DNA from: Dokdonella_A soli
GTDB lineage: Bacteria; Pseudomonadota; Gammaproteobacteria; Xanthomonadales; Rhodanobacteraceae
DNA: 64,000 nucleotides
NCBI RefSeq assembly: GCF_039523175.1
Contig: NZ_BAAAEU010000024.1
Coordinates: 1 to 64,000, forward strand
Direction of reading: 5' to 3'
Below are positions 55,581 through 64,000 of the stretch, one piece after another. The position numbers and the translations under genes were made by a program. The notes below the pieces were generated by a model, which was given only the letters and a program-made list of their open reading frames with translations, searched no databases and was not told the DNA's origin. Positions within the stretch are counted from its first letter, which is position 1. Each line of letters starts with the position of its first letter.

Positions 55581-56330
55581 ATGTTCACTTCCAGCTCGCC
55601 TGACGTCAGCACATCCTTCCCCGAATCAGCGGATTTCGCGCGTATTGCGCCGACTTCGCCGCGCACGCTTGCGCGGCCGGCCTTGGCGCCCGCATCGGTG
55701 CGCCCAGCCCGTGACGAGACTGCACTGGCCGGCGTGCTGCGCCATCCCGGCATCTGGCGGCGCAGCACATCGACGGTCATGGCCGTCGATGCGCAGCCGA
55801 CCGGTCTCGCCGAACTCGATGCGCTGCTGCCCGGTGGCGGCTGGCCGCGCGGCGCGCTCAGCGAGATCCTGATCGAACAGGACGGCATCGGCGAATGCAG
55901 CCTGGTTCTGCCCGCGCTCGCTGCGCTCACGCAGGCGCGTCGACGCATCGCGCTGGTCGCGCCACCGTACATTCCCTATGCACCGGCGCTGGCTGCGGCC
56001 GGCATCGATCTCGCCCAGCTCGTGCATATCGACGCAGGCGCCACGGACACGCACTGGACTGCCGAACAATGCCTGCGCGCCGGTTGCTGCGGCGCCGTTC
56101 TGAACTGGCTGCCGAACGTCGACTACCGCCAGCTGCGTCGCCTGCAACTCGCCGCCGAAACCGGCGCCGCGATCGGCTTCGTGTTCCGCCCGCTCGGCGC
56201 GGCGAGCCAGACCAGCCCGGCTGCATTGCGCCTGATGGTCACCGCCTCTGAAAACGGACCGCGCATCGAGATCCTGAAGTGCCGCGGGCGCATCGACGGC
56301 AGGACGCAGGCGATCCGCCTGCGCGCCTGA
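55581..56330 (+). CDS. imuA: Mutasome accessory protein ImuA
   Basis: A 249-residue RecA-like-fold protein lacking a functional ATPase site. Typical ImuA segments are TGLAELDALLPGGGWPRGAL, SEILIEQDGIGECSLVLPAL, RRIALVAPPYIPYAPALAAA, QCLRAGCCGAVLNWLP and the ending ALRLMVTASENGPRIEILKC. It links ImuB and DnaE2 to RecA or DNA in damage-induced mutagenesis. The first 60 residues are Pro/Ala-rich and poorly conserved. It lies 6 bp after lexA2 and 16 bp before imuB in a four-gene operon. Confidence 0.95.
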   Translation: MFTSSSPDVSTSFPESADFARIAPTSPRTLARPALAPASVRPARDETALAGVLRHPGIWRRSTSTVMAVDAQPTGLAELDALLPGGGWPRGALSEILIEQDGIGECSLVLPALAALTQARRRIALVAPPYIPYAPALAAAGIDLAQLVHIDAGATDTHWTAEQCLRAGCCGAVLNWLPNVDYRQLRRLQLAAETGAAIGFVFRPLGAASQTSPAALRLMVTASENGPRIEILKCRGRIDGRTQAIRLRA

Positions 56331-56346
56331 CTGCGCCGAGGCATGC

Positions 56347-57876
56347 GTGTTCTGGGCCTGCCTCCGCTTTCCCCGGCTGGCGCTGGATGCGGTCCGCGCC
56401 GACATGGGCGCGCAAGCCTCCAACAAGCCTTTTGCGGTCATCGATGGCCCGACGCAGCGCCGGCAGATCGTGATTGCGAATGCGCCCGCGCGAAAAGCGG
56501 GCGTGCGCGCCGGCCAGCCGCTGGCGACTGCGCAGATGCTCTGCCCTCGCCTTTCCGCAACGCCGCGTGATCGCGCAGCGGAACGCCAGGTACTGGAATC
56601 GCTCGCGAACTGGGCCTACCGCTTCAGCGCCGGGATCAGCATCGCCGCACCGGACACGCTCTTCCTCGAAGCCGGTGGAAGCCTCGGGCTGTTCGGCGGC
56701 TGGCCCACGCTGGAGCGACGGCTGCGCAGCGAACTCGGCACGTTCGGATTCGCCTGTTCGCTGGCCGCCGCACCAACCGCAGCCGGCGCGTGCGTGCTCG
56801 CAACACATGCGGACGGCATCGCGATTCCCGCGATCGCGCAGCTGGCGAATGCGCTCGGCGCCGTGCCGCTTGTCGCGAGCGGATTGGACGACAGGATCGT
56901 CACGGCACTCCACGGCATGGGCTTCCGCGAATTGCATGACCTGTTCCGCCTGCCCCGCGCCGAACTCGCGCGGCGTATCGGAGAGAACGCACTCGATCAT
57001 CTCGACCGCATGCGCGGCCTGCTCGACGAAGCACTCCCGCGCTGGCGGCCAGCGGACCGGTTCGAACGGTGCATCGAATTTTCGTTCGGCATCGAGGCGC
57101 AAGGAGCGCTCGCGTTTCCGCTGCAGCGGCTGGTCCGCGAGTTCGCGCTGTTTCTGACCGCGCGTGACGGCGGTGTGCAGCGCTTCGCGCTGGTGCTCGG
57201 CCATGAGCGCGGCGCAAGCACGCGTGTCGAGATCGGTCTGCTCACGCCGCAACGCGACGCGACGTCGCTGTTCGATCTTGCTCGCACACGACTCGAACGC
57301 ATCGAACTCGTCGCGCCCGTGCATTCGCTGACCCTGCATGCCGACGACCTGCCGTCGCTGTGTCCGCTGCACCGCGACCTGTTCGACAGCAATCACCGCG
57401 AGCAGCTCGACTGGCCGATGCTGGCCGAACGCCTGCGTGCGCGACTCGGCGACGGGGCGTTGAAGGGTCTGCGCTGCGTAGCCGATCACCGCCCCGCTCG
57501 CGCATGGCACTTCGTGCCGGCCACCGATGCCGTTGTCGCCCCCACGAGCGGCCGTAGGAGCGGCTTCAGCCGCGATGCTCTTTCTTCCGGCGTTCCAAGA
57601 CAAAGCATCGCGGCTGAAGCCTGTCCTGAGCCCAGTCGAAGGGCCGCTCCTACAGGGAATACACGGCCATTCTGGCTGCTGCGTCAGCCGATCGTGTTGC
57701 GCGGCACGCCACCACGCGTGCTCACCGGTCCCGAGCGCATCGAAAGCGGCTGGTGGGACGAACGCGACCAGCGCCGCGACTACTACATCATCGAAACGCG
57801 CTCCGGCCAGCGCGCCTGGGCATTCGTCGAAGCCGGAACCACGGTGAACTGGACGCTGCACGGCTGGTTCGCATGA
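56347..57876 (+). CDS. imuB: Y-family polymerase-like mutasome protein ImuB
   Basis: A 509-residue protein from GTG 56347 (GAGG 6 nt upstream), starting FWACLRFPRLALDAV. It has the Y-family fold, but the N-terminal strand lacks the acidic metal-binding residues of active polymerases, as in other ImuB proteins. ImuB acts as a hub joining the beta clamp, ImuA and DnaE2. The little-finger domain (about 230-345) is intact. Residues about 403-436 (SGFSRDALSSGVPRQSIAAE and onward) are encoded by an inserted palindromic repeat that keeps the frame open. The true protein resumes at FWLLRQPIVLRG. Its stop overlaps the dnaE2 ATG. Confidence 0.94.
   Translation: MFWACLRFPRLALDAVRADMGAQASNKPFAVIDGPTQRRQIVIANAPARKAGVRAGQPLATAQMLCPRLSATPRDRAAERQVLESLANWAYRFSAGISIAAPDTLFLEAGGSLGLFGGWPTLERRLRSELGTFGFACSLAAAPTAAGACVLATHADGIAIPAIAQLANALGAVPLVASGLDDRIVTALHGMGFRELHDLFRLPRAELARRIGENALDHLDRMRGLLDEALPRWRPADRFERCIEFSFGIEAQGALAFPLQRLVREFALFLTARDGGVQRFALVLGHERGASTRVEIGLLTPQRDATSLFDLARTRLERIELVAPVHSLTLHADDLPSLCPLHRDLFDSNHREQLDWPMLAERLRARLGDGALKGLRCVADHRPARAWHFVPATDAVVAPTSGRRSGFSRDALSSGVPRQSIAAEACPEPSRRAAPTGNTRPFWLLRQPIVLRGTPPRVLTGPERIESGWWDERDQRRDYYIIETRSGQRAWAFVEAGTTVNWTLHGWFA
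57554..57653. repeat. REP-like palindrome with a nested second repeat inside imuB
   Basis: GTAGGAGCGGCTTCAGCCGC and six more bases (57554-57579) are the exact reverse complement of the right arm, which consists of 57604-57620 plus 57645-57653. The right arm is split by a 24-bp insert (57621-57644, CTGTCCTGAGCCCAGTCGAA plus four bases), itself a well-known dispersed repeat type in proteobacteria. Because the insert is 24 bp, the imuB frame is kept. Confidence 0.88.
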
Positions 57877-60800
57877 AGCCGTCCAAGCCACCGAAGCGCC
57901 GGCATCTGCGCGCGCCGATCGAACCCGACATCGCGAACGAGAGTGATCACGATCCGCGCAGCGTGTTGCACAAAATACAGCGGCACCCTGCAGGCGATTC
58001 GGCCGAAGCCGATTCAATCGTGCACAGGGATAGCCGTCTCGGCATGGAAAAGGCCTACGCCGAACTGCACTGCCTGTCGAACTTCTCGTTCCAGCGCGGC
58101 GCATCGAGCGCGCCCGAACTGTTCGAGCGCGCGAAGAAACTCGGCTATGCCGCGCTCGCGATCACCGACGAATGCTCGCTGGCCGGCATCGTGCGCGCGC
58201 TCGTCGCGGCGGAAGCGAGCGGCGTGAAGCTCATCGTCGGCTGTGAAGTGCTGCTCGTCGACGGCCCGAAGCTCGTGCTGCTCGCGCGCAACCGGGATGG
58301 CTACAGCGACCTCTGCAAACTGATCACGACAGGACGTCGACGCAGCGCGAAAGGCGAATACCGCCTGGCTCAAACGGATGTGGAGCAACTCGGCGACGGT
58401 GTGCTGGCCTTGTGGTCGCCACCGCATCGGACGAAGCCCTGCGATGAAGAAGCCGCATGGATTTCGCGACATTTCGCCAACCGGGCCTGGATTGCCGTCG
58501 AGCTGCATCGTGACGCGGACGATCCATCACGTCTCGCCACGCTTCGGGCGCTCGGCGAGCGCCACGAACTTCCCCTCGTCGCGAGCGGCGACGTGCACAT
58601 GCATGTGCGCCGCCGTCGTGCACTGCAGGACGTGATGAGCGCGATCCGGCTCGGCTGCACCGTCGCCGAAGCCGGCCATGCACTGTTTCCGAACGGTGAA
58701 CGCCATTTGCGCTGCGTCGAAGACATCGCGTCGCTGTATCCGCCGTCGCTGCTCGCCGAGACACTGCGCATCGCGGCGCTGTGCACTCTCGACTTGCGCA
58801 AGCTCGACTATCGCTACCCATCCGAAGTCGTTCCGCAGGGACTCCACGCCATCGAACACCTGCGCGACCTGACCTGGAAAGGCGCCGCCGAGCGCTGGCC
58901 CGACGGCATCCCTGCCGACGTGCGCGAACAGGTCGAAAAGGAACTCGACCTCATCGAGTACCTGAAGTACGAACATTTTTTCCTGACCGTCGCGGACATC
59001 GTGCACTGGGCGTGTGGGCGCGAGCCGCCGATCCTGTGCCAAGGACGCGGCTCGTCGGCGAACTCGGCCGTTTGCTACTGCCTTGGCATCACCGCGGTTA
59101 CGCCCGAAAGCGGCAATCTTCTGTTCGAGCGCTTCCTGTCGAAGGAACGCGATGAACCGCCCGACATCGATGTCGACTTCGAGCACGAGCGCCGCGAGGA
59201 AGTCATCCAGTACGTGTTCGACAAGTACGGTCGCGACCGCGCCGCACTCGCCGCGACCGTGATCAGCTACCGCAGCAAGAGCGCGGTGCGCGACGTCGGC
59301 CACGCACTCGGCATCCCGGATGACCAGCTCGATGCATTGAGCGGACTGTTATCGCGCATCCGCAGCGGCCAGCCGTTCGAGACGGTACTGCGCGAAAGCG
59401 GCTTCGATCCGGCCAGCCGCGCCCTGCGCCGGCTGTTCGCACTCGCCGGCGAGCTGCGCGGCTTTCCGCGCCATCTGTCGCAGCATGTCGGCGGTTTCGT
59501 GATCTCTGACCAACCGTTGCACCATCTCGTGCCGGTCGAGAACGCGGCGATGCCGGACCGCACGATCATCCAATGGGACAAGAATGATCTCGAGGAAATG
59601 CGCCTGCTCAAGGTCGACGTGCTCGCGCTCGGCATGCTGACCGCGTTGCGCAAATGCCTCGACCTCCTGCATGCGCACGGCCTGTGGACGCGGCCTCGCC
59701 GTGGCGGAAAGCCGGTCCTGCAAGACATTCCGCCGCCTGATGACAAGGCCAGCGAGGAGGTCTACGAGATGATCTGCGCAGCCGACACGATCGGCGTGTT
59801 CCAGATCGAATCACGCGCGCAGATGTCGATGCTGCCGCGGCTGAAGCCGCGCAACTTCTACGATCTCGTGGTGCAGATCGCGATCGTGCGGCCTGGTCCG
59901 ATCCAAGGCGACATGGTCCACCCCTACCTGCGCCGGCGCAAAGGCGAGGAAAAGGTCAGCTATCCGCAATCGCGCTTTGAGCGCGAGTCGGGACGCGGCA
60001 CTTCGGCGGTCAAGGGCGTGCTCGAACGCACGCTCGGTGTGCCGATCTTCCAGGAGCAGGTGATGAAACTGATCCAGGCCGTCGCCGGCTTCACGCCCGG
60101 CGAAGCCGACCAGCTGCGCCGCGCAATGGCCGCCTGGGGACGCGGCGGCGACCTCGAACCGTTCCGCGAGAAGATCCGCGGCGGCATGCTTGCGCGCGGC
60201 TACGACGAAGCGTATTACGAACGCATCTTCGAACAGATCAAGGGCTTTGGCGAATACGGTTTTCCGGAATCGCACTCGGCGAGTTTCGCCAACCTCGCCT
60301 GGGCCTCGTCGTGGCTCAAGCACTATCACCCGGCCGCGTTCACCTGCGCGCTGCTGAACTCGCAGCCGATGGGCTTCTACCAGCCCTCACAGCTGATCCA
60401 GGATGCGCAGCGGCATGGAGTGCACGTTCTGCCGGTCGATGTCATGACCAGCGAATGGGATTGCACGCTGGAACCAGTAAAGCCCTCTCCCTCGGCGATG
60501 AATCCGCTGCACGAAAAAGCTCAGATCAACGCGCGAGTAAAGCCCTCTCCCCTAAGCTCGCTTGGGGGAGAGGGTTGGGTGAGGGGGCGGGGGTCCGAGG
60601 TCTCGCAAGCAGTCGTCCCTGAAGCGCCCACCAGTCGGCATCCTGCCTCCTCCGAAAACGGCATACGCGATGCCTGTGGGCATCGCGTGAGCATGCCGTT
60701 TTCGACCCCAACGATGAAACCGTTGGGGGAGAGGGAGCAGGCTGCGCTGCGCTTGGGCCTGCGCGAAGTCCGGGGACTGTCGGAAGACGTCGCCACACGC

Positions 60801-61448
60801 CTCGTCACCGCACGTCGCGAGGCGCCTTTCCACGATGTCGCGGACATGACGCGCCGCGCCCGCGTCAGCGCCCCCGAACGCGCGCGCTTGGCCGATGCGG
60901 GCGCCCTGCAGAATCTCAGCGGTCATCGCTATCGGGCGCGCTGGGAAGCCGCCGGCGCGGAACTGCCGGCGCCCATCCTCGAAAACGCGGTGATCACAGA
61001 AGCCCGGGTCACACTGCGCAGTCCCTCGCTGCGTGAGGACGTGATGACCGACTACGCAACACTCGGCCTTTCACTGACGCAGCATCCGCTGTCACTGGTC
61101 CGCGATGAACTCGCTCGGCGGCGTGTGTCTCCGGCAAGCGTGACCACGGACTCGGCGAATCGCGGACGTCCGCTGCGCTGCGCGGGGCTCGTCACCGTGC
61201 GCCAGCATCCAGGTACAGCGAAGGGCGTCACCTTCGTCACACTCGAAGACGAAACCGGCCAGGTCAATGTCGTGGTCTGGCGCGCGCTGGCGCAGAAGCA
61301 GCATCGCGTGTTGCTGGAATCGACCGTGATGGCGGTCGATGGCGTGCTCGAAGCCAGCGATGGCGTGCATCACCTGATCGCGAAGCGGCTGCACGACTTC
61401 AGCGCGCTGCTGCCGGAGTTCTCGTTCGCGTCACGGGATTTTCATTGA
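57873..61448 (+). CDS. dnaE2: Error-prone DNA polymerase III alpha subunit DnaE2 (ImuC)
   Basis: An 1191-residue damage-inducible translesion polymerase. The ATG at 57873 overlaps the imuB stop codon (ATGA). Domains: PHP (from about 62, AYAELHCLSNFSFQRGASSA), polymerase palm with catalytic aspartates in EPPDIDVDFEHE (about 430), fingers (GVPIFQEQVMKLIQAVAGFT), and the C-terminal OB fold (LVTVRQHPGTAKGVTFVTLE). The first 60 residues are an extension not usual in the family, so a start at 58044 is possible. Residues about 869-955 are an in-frame insertion made of repeats (60476-60704) in the helix-hairpin linker. A smaller extra segment occurs near RFERESGRGTSA. Confidence 0.95.
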   Translation: MKPSKPPKRRHLRAPIEPDIANESDHDPRSVLHKIQRHPAGDSAEADSIVHRDSRLGMEKAYAELHCLSNFSFQRGASSAPELFERAKKLGYAALAITDECSLAGIVRALVAAEASGVKLIVGCEVLLVDGPKLVLLARNRDGYSDLCKLITTGRRRSAKGEYRLAQTDVEQLGDGVLALWSPPHRTKPCDEEAAWISRHFANRAWIAVELHRDADDPSRLATLRALGERHELPLVASGDVHMHVRRRRALQDVMSAIRLGCTVAEAGHALFPNGERHLRCVEDIASLYPPSLLAETLRIAALCTLDLRKLDYRYPSEVVPQGLHAIEHLRDLTWKGAAERWPDGIPADVREQVEKELDLIEYLKYEHFFLTVADIVHWACGREPPILCQGRGSSANSAVCYCLGITAVTPESGNLLFERFLSKERDEPPDIDVDFEHERREEVIQYVFDKYGRDRAALAATVISYRSKSAVRDVGHALGIPDDQLDALSGLLSRIRSGQPFETVLRESGFDPASRALRRLFALAGELRGFPRHLSQHVGGFVISDQPLHHLVPVENAAMPDRTIIQWDKNDLEEMRLLKVDVLALGMLTALRKCLDLLHAHGLWTRPRRGGKPVLQDIPPPDDKASEEVYEMICAADTIGVFQIESRAQMSMLPRLKPRNFYDLVVQIAIVRPGPIQGDMVHPYLRRRKGEEKVSYPQSRFERESGRGTSAVKGVLERTLGVPIFQEQVMKLIQAVAGFTPGEADQLRRAMAAWGRGGDLEPFREKIRGGMLARGYDEAYYERIFEQIKGFGEYGFPESHSASFANLAWASSWLKHYHPAAFTCALLNSQPMGFYQPSQLIQDAQRHGVHVLPVDVMTSEWDCTLEPVKPSPSAMNPLHEKAQINARVKPSPLSSLGGEGWVRGRGSEVSQAVVPEAPTSRHPASSENGIRDACGHRVSMPFSTPTMKPLGEREQAALRLGLREVRGLSEDVATRLVTARREAPFHDVADMTRRARVSAPERARLADAGALQNLSGHRYRARWEAAGAELPAPILENAVITEARVTLRSPSLREDVMTDYATLGLSLTQHPLSLVRDELARRRVSPASVTTDSANRGRPLRCAGLVTVRQHPGTAKGVTFVTLEDETGQVNVVVWRALAQKQHRVLLESTVMAVDGVLEASDGVHHLIAKRLHDFSALLPEFSFASRDFH
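60476..60704. repeat. Cluster of dispersed repeats inserted in dnaE2
   Basis: Three elements lie together. AGTAAAGCCCTCTCCC occurs twice as a direct repeat (60476-60491 and 60536-60551). CCCTCTCCCC (60543-60552) pairs with GGGGAGAGGG (60565-60574) to form a long hairpin. CGAAAACGGCATACGCGATG and two more bases (60653-60674) pair with 60679-60704 as a 22-bp palindrome with one 4-nt bulge. All are read through in the dnaE2 frame. Confidence 0.85.
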
Positions 61449-61888
61449 ACGCAACCGCCACGACCTTGCGCTGCGGCCCGCTCCAATTCCGCGAGTACCG
61501 GATGCGACGACAGCATCGGGAACATGCGCGCCTTCGGCATGAACATGATCGAGTCGCCGAACGGAGTTGTGCGGCCGAAATGGACGGTAACGGGATTGCT
61601 GTTGATCCAGCGAATCTCGGTGACGCGATCGATTGCAGTCACGGGCACGGCAATCTCGCGCACGTAGTTCGAGACGTGCAGGACCGTACCTTCAAGCCGC
61701 ACATGTTTCAGGAATACACCGTATCGCCAAAGCATTGCACTGATGGCGAGCTAGGCGCACAGAACGATCCATTTGAGGATGGCAGGGGTTGGCTGACGGT
61801 CGCTTCCCACCGGAGCCGGGTCCAGGAACAGCAGCACGGTCGTAAAACCCAGTGCACAGAACATGAGTGGCGGAAGCACGAACTTCCA
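61442..61888 (-). pseudogene. Small two-TM, PH-like membrane protein broken by an in-frame TAG
   Basis: The frame holds a first TM segment (FVLPPLMFCALGFTTVLLFL), a second (AILKWIVLCA, then stop, then LAISAMLW) and a PH-like beta domain (VFLKHVRLEGTVLHVSNYVR; PVTAIDRVTEIRWINSNPVT; FGDSIMFMPKARMF). A TAG at 61751-61753 interrupts the second TM helix. The codons on both sides read as one protein, so this is a recent nonsense mutation or a sequence error. An internal ATG at 61735 could still give a 97-residue C-terminal piece. Its end overlaps the dnaE2 end by 7 bp, convergently. Confidence 0.75.
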
Positions 61889-61984
61889 TCAGGAACGTCA
61901 GTCCGGATGACAACGATTCCGCCCGCGCTTCACTGCTCCCATGCCTTCCGCTCATCGTGCTCGCACTCCATTCAACGCGCGCTC

Positions 61985-62554
61985 TCAGGGCGCTTCCAGC
62001 GTCCCCGCGATACGCCCCATGAACGGCCGGTAGTAGCGCAGCTCGGCGATCGAATCGCGCACGTCGCTGAGCGCCGTATGCGCGGAGTCCTTGGCGAAGC
62101 CGCGACTCACCTCGGGCGCCCAGCGCCGCGCAAGTTCCTTGATCGTCGAGACATCGAGGTTGCGATAGTGGAAGAACCGCTCCAGGCGCGGCATCCGCCG
62201 GTACAGGAAACGGCGGTCCTGGCAGATCGAATTGCCGCACATCGGCGACTTGCCGGCCACCGCCCACTGGTTGAGGAATTCCATCGTCAACGCCTCGGCC
62301 GTCGCGAGATCGATGCGGGAATCGATGACGCGCTGCCACAGGCCCGACTTGCGATGCTGGTTGCGGTTCCAGTCGTCCATCGCCTCCAGCCGTTCGACCG
62401 GATGTGCGATCGCGAACTCCGGCCCTTCGGCCAGCGGGTTCAGGTCCTTGTCGGTGACGACCGTCGCGATCTCGAGGATCGAATCGTTGTCGGGATCGAG
62501 CCCGGTCATCTCCAGGTCGATCCAGATCAGGTTGTCCTCGCTCGGCTCGCGCAT
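61985..62554 (-). CDS. orn: Oligoribonuclease
   Basis: A 189-residue 3'-5' exoribonuclease of the DEDDh family that degrades RNA dinucleotides, including pGpG from cyclic-di-GMP turnover. Motifs: exoI WIDLEMTGLDPDND, exoII CGNSICQDRRFLYR, and exoIII HTALSDVRDSIAELRYYR, with the His/Asp pair intact. GGAGGA precedes the ATG at 62554. Length fits E. coli Orn (181). It is divergent from sbcB by 101 bp. Confidence 0.97.
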   Translation of the reverse strand: MREPSEDNLIWIDLEMTGLDPDNDSILEIATVVTDKDLNPLAEGPEFAIAHPVERLEAMDDWNRNQHRKSGLWQRVIDSRIDLATAEALTMEFLNQWAVAGKSPMCGNSICQDRRFLYRRMPRLERFFHYRNLDVSTIKELARRWAPEVSRGFAKDSAHTALSDVRDSIAELRYYRPFMGRIAGTLEAP

Positions 62555-62655
62555 GCATTCCTCCGGCAGTCCGAGCCCGAGTCTAGGCAAGCCGCGGCGT
62601 GTTGGAAACCCTCGGCTCGCAGCGACCGCACCTGGCCCGCTATGCTCGCGGCACG

Positions 62656-64000
62656 ATGACACAGACCTTCCTCTGGCACGACTACGAAACCACCGGCGCG
62701 GATCCGCGCCGCGACCGGCCCGCGCAATTCGCCGCAATCCGCACTACGCTCGATCTCGAACCGATCGGTGAGCCGGTCTCGCTGTACTGCAAGCCCGCAC
62801 CGGACGTGCTGCCACATCCGGAAGCCTGCCTGATCACCGGGATCACGCCGCAGCAGATGCAGCGCGAGGGCGTGATCGAGGCCGAATTCGCCGCGGTCGT
62901 CAACGAACACATGGCCGAGCCCGGCACCTGCAGCGTCGGCTACAACTCGCTGCGCTTCGACGACGAGTTCACGCGCCATCTGCTCTATCGCAACTTCCAC
63001 GATCCGTACGAGCGCGAGTGGAAGGATGGCAATTCGCGCTGGGACCTGATCGATCTCGCGCGCCTGTGCTACGCACTGCGCCCGGACGGCATCGAATGGC
63101 CGCGACGCGAGGACGGCTCGCCGAGTTTCCGCCTCGAACATCTCGCCGGCGCGAACCATATCGTGCAGCAACGCGCGCACGATGCGGTCTCCGACGTCGA
63201 GGCACTGATCGGCTTCGCGCGCCTGATCCGCGTGCGCCAGCCGCGGCTCTGGGAGTTCTATTTCGGCCTGCGTCGCAAGCAGCGCGTGTTCGAGCTGCTC
63301 GATGTCGCACGCATGACGCCGCTCGTGCACGTATCCTCGCGCTATCCGGCCAGCCGCGGCTGTCTCGCACTGATCGCGCCGCTGGCGATGCATCCGACCT
63401 TGCCCAACGGCGTGATCGCCTACGACCTCGACATCGATCCGGCGCCTCTGCTCGAACTCGACGCCGACGATGTCGCGGACCGCGTCTTCACCGCGCGTGC
63501 GGACCTCCCCGAAGAGGTTGAGCGCATTCCGCTGAAAGTCATCCATGCGAACCGCGCGCCAGCGCTGGCCCCGATCAGCGTGCTGAAAGGCGTCGATCTC
63601 GCGCGCATCACGCTCGATCCGGAACGCGCGCTCGCGCATCTGGAACGCCTGCGCGGCGTCGACGGGCTCGCCGCGAAACTGCAACGCGTGTTCTCCCGCG
63701 GCGAGGCACGCGCCGCAGCCGCCGACCCGGAACTGGCGCTGTATGACGGCTTCCCCTCCGATGCCGACAAGCAGTTGCTGCGCAGTGTGCGCAAGACGCC
63801 GCCCGAGCAGCTCGGCACGCACGCATTCCCGTTCCGCGATGCACGCTATCCGGAACTGCTGTTCCGCTACCGCGCGCGCAACTGGCCGGGCACGCTGAGC
63901 GCGGATGAAAGCGAACGCTGGGATGCATTCCGCCGCCGCCGACTGGACACCGCCACGCCGCTCACCGCACTGACGCGAGAGGACTATCTCGCGACGATCG
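62656..64000 (+). CDS. sbcB: Exodeoxyribonuclease I, N-terminal part (runs off right edge)
   Basis: An open frame of 448 codons from the ATG at 62656 to the window end, with no stop. It encodes the DEDDh exonuclease domain (FLWHDYETTGADPRRDRPAQ, YNSLRFDDEFTRHLLYRNF, and HDAVSDVEALIGFARLI), followed by the SH3-like and helical domains of ExoI. The enzyme digests single-stranded DNA 3' to 5' in recombination and mismatch repair. It usually has about 475-485 residues, so only the last few dozen are missing. Confidence 0.95.
   Translation, partial: MTQTFLWHDYETTGADPRRDRPAQFAAIRTTLDLEPIGEPVSLYCKPAPDVLPHPEACLITGITPQQMQREGVIEAEFAAVVNEHMAEPGTCSVGYNSLRFDDEFTRHLLYRNFHDPYEREWKDGNSRWDLIDLARLCYALRPDGIEWPRREDGSPSFRLEHLAGANHIVQQRAHDAVSDVEALIGFARLIRVRQPRLWEFYFGLRRKQRVFELLDVARMTPLVHVSSRYPASRGCLALIAPLAMHPTLPNGVIAYDLDIDPAPLLELDADDVADRVFTARADLPEEVERIPLKVIHANRAPALAPISVLKGVDLARITLDPERALAHLERLRGVDGLAAKLQRVFSRGEARAAAADPELALYDGFPSDADKQLLRSVRKTPPEQLGTHAFPFRDARYPELLFRYRARNWPGTLSADESERWDAFRRRRLDTATPLTALTREDYLATI

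Noticed and set aside
56347..56500. ImuB as an active Y-family polymerase
   Set aside because: The N-terminal catalytic acidic residue expected after the first strand is absent in FWACLRFPRLALDAV, as in known non-catalytic ImuB proteins.

Overview
The window is high-GC DNA with densely packed genes on both strands. It looks like a chromosome of a gammaproteobacterium of the order Lysobacterales (Xanthomonadales), most likely a Rhodanobacteraceae-type organism. This is inferred from the mix of gene families: large TonB-dependent receptors, an ECF sigma factor next to a Ser/Thr kinase with TPRs, a DUF1249 protein beside ppsR/ppsA, a lexA2-imuA-imuB-dnaE2 cassette, REP/RAYT elements and attC-like sites. 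There is no rRNA, and I recognised no tRNA or CRISPR array.

Layout. 0-6 kb: the end of an IS3-family transposase, a MarR regulator, a secreted S41 peptidase, a recombinase remnant and a large secreted subtilisin-like peptidase. 6.2-9 kb: a cobalamin riboswitch followed by metE, with a hairpin that can mask the metE ribosome binding site. 9.2-20.4 kb: a small membrane protein, a degraded IS3 copy, an AraC regulator, a TonB receptor, an ECF sigma factor and a kinase-TPR protein, then a poorly conserved stretch with an orphan secreted protein and fragments of a winged-helix regulator and a DedA protein. 20.5-27.5 kb: an oxidative-stress island with katG and then six closely spaced minus-strand genes: dps, a ferritin-like/Fe-S/CDGSH fusion protein, a peroxiredoxin, a DsbA-like protein, a YjdJ-type GNAT and an OsmC protein. 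27.6-33.6 kb: a thiolase, a GST-DUF899-DUF2182 operon and a divergent regulator/beta-propeller pair. 33.7-44.4 kb: a phosphorus-acquisition region with a secreted phosphoesterase carrying LamG and PKD domains, a TonB receptor, PhnM, PhnF, a FAD oxidoreductase, a DUF5690 transporter and a PhnX-like HAD hydrolase, but no C-P lyase. 45-50 kb: a second, nearly identical dps, DUF1249, and the divergent ppsR/ppsA pair. 50-51.3 kb: integron-like cassettes, one broken by a complete REP-RAYT element. 51.3-54.8 kb: a protein of unknown function, a CHAD protein and a possible RMD1-like membrane protein. 54.9-61.4 kb: the SOS mutagenesis operon lexA2-imuA-imuB-dnaE2, with a palindromic operator over the lexA2 start codon and repeat-derived in-frame insertions in both imuB and dnaE2. 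61.4-64 kb: a broken small membrane gene, orn, and the start of sbcB.

The most notable groups are the six-gene iron/redox operon built around a four-domain Fe-S fusion, the phosphonate locus with PhnM but no C-P lyase, and the repeat-invaded mutasome operon. The two dps copies share a tract of about 610 bp that includes the end of the neighbouring thiolase gene. This indicates recent copying or gene conversion from the 27 kb locus to the 45 kb locus.
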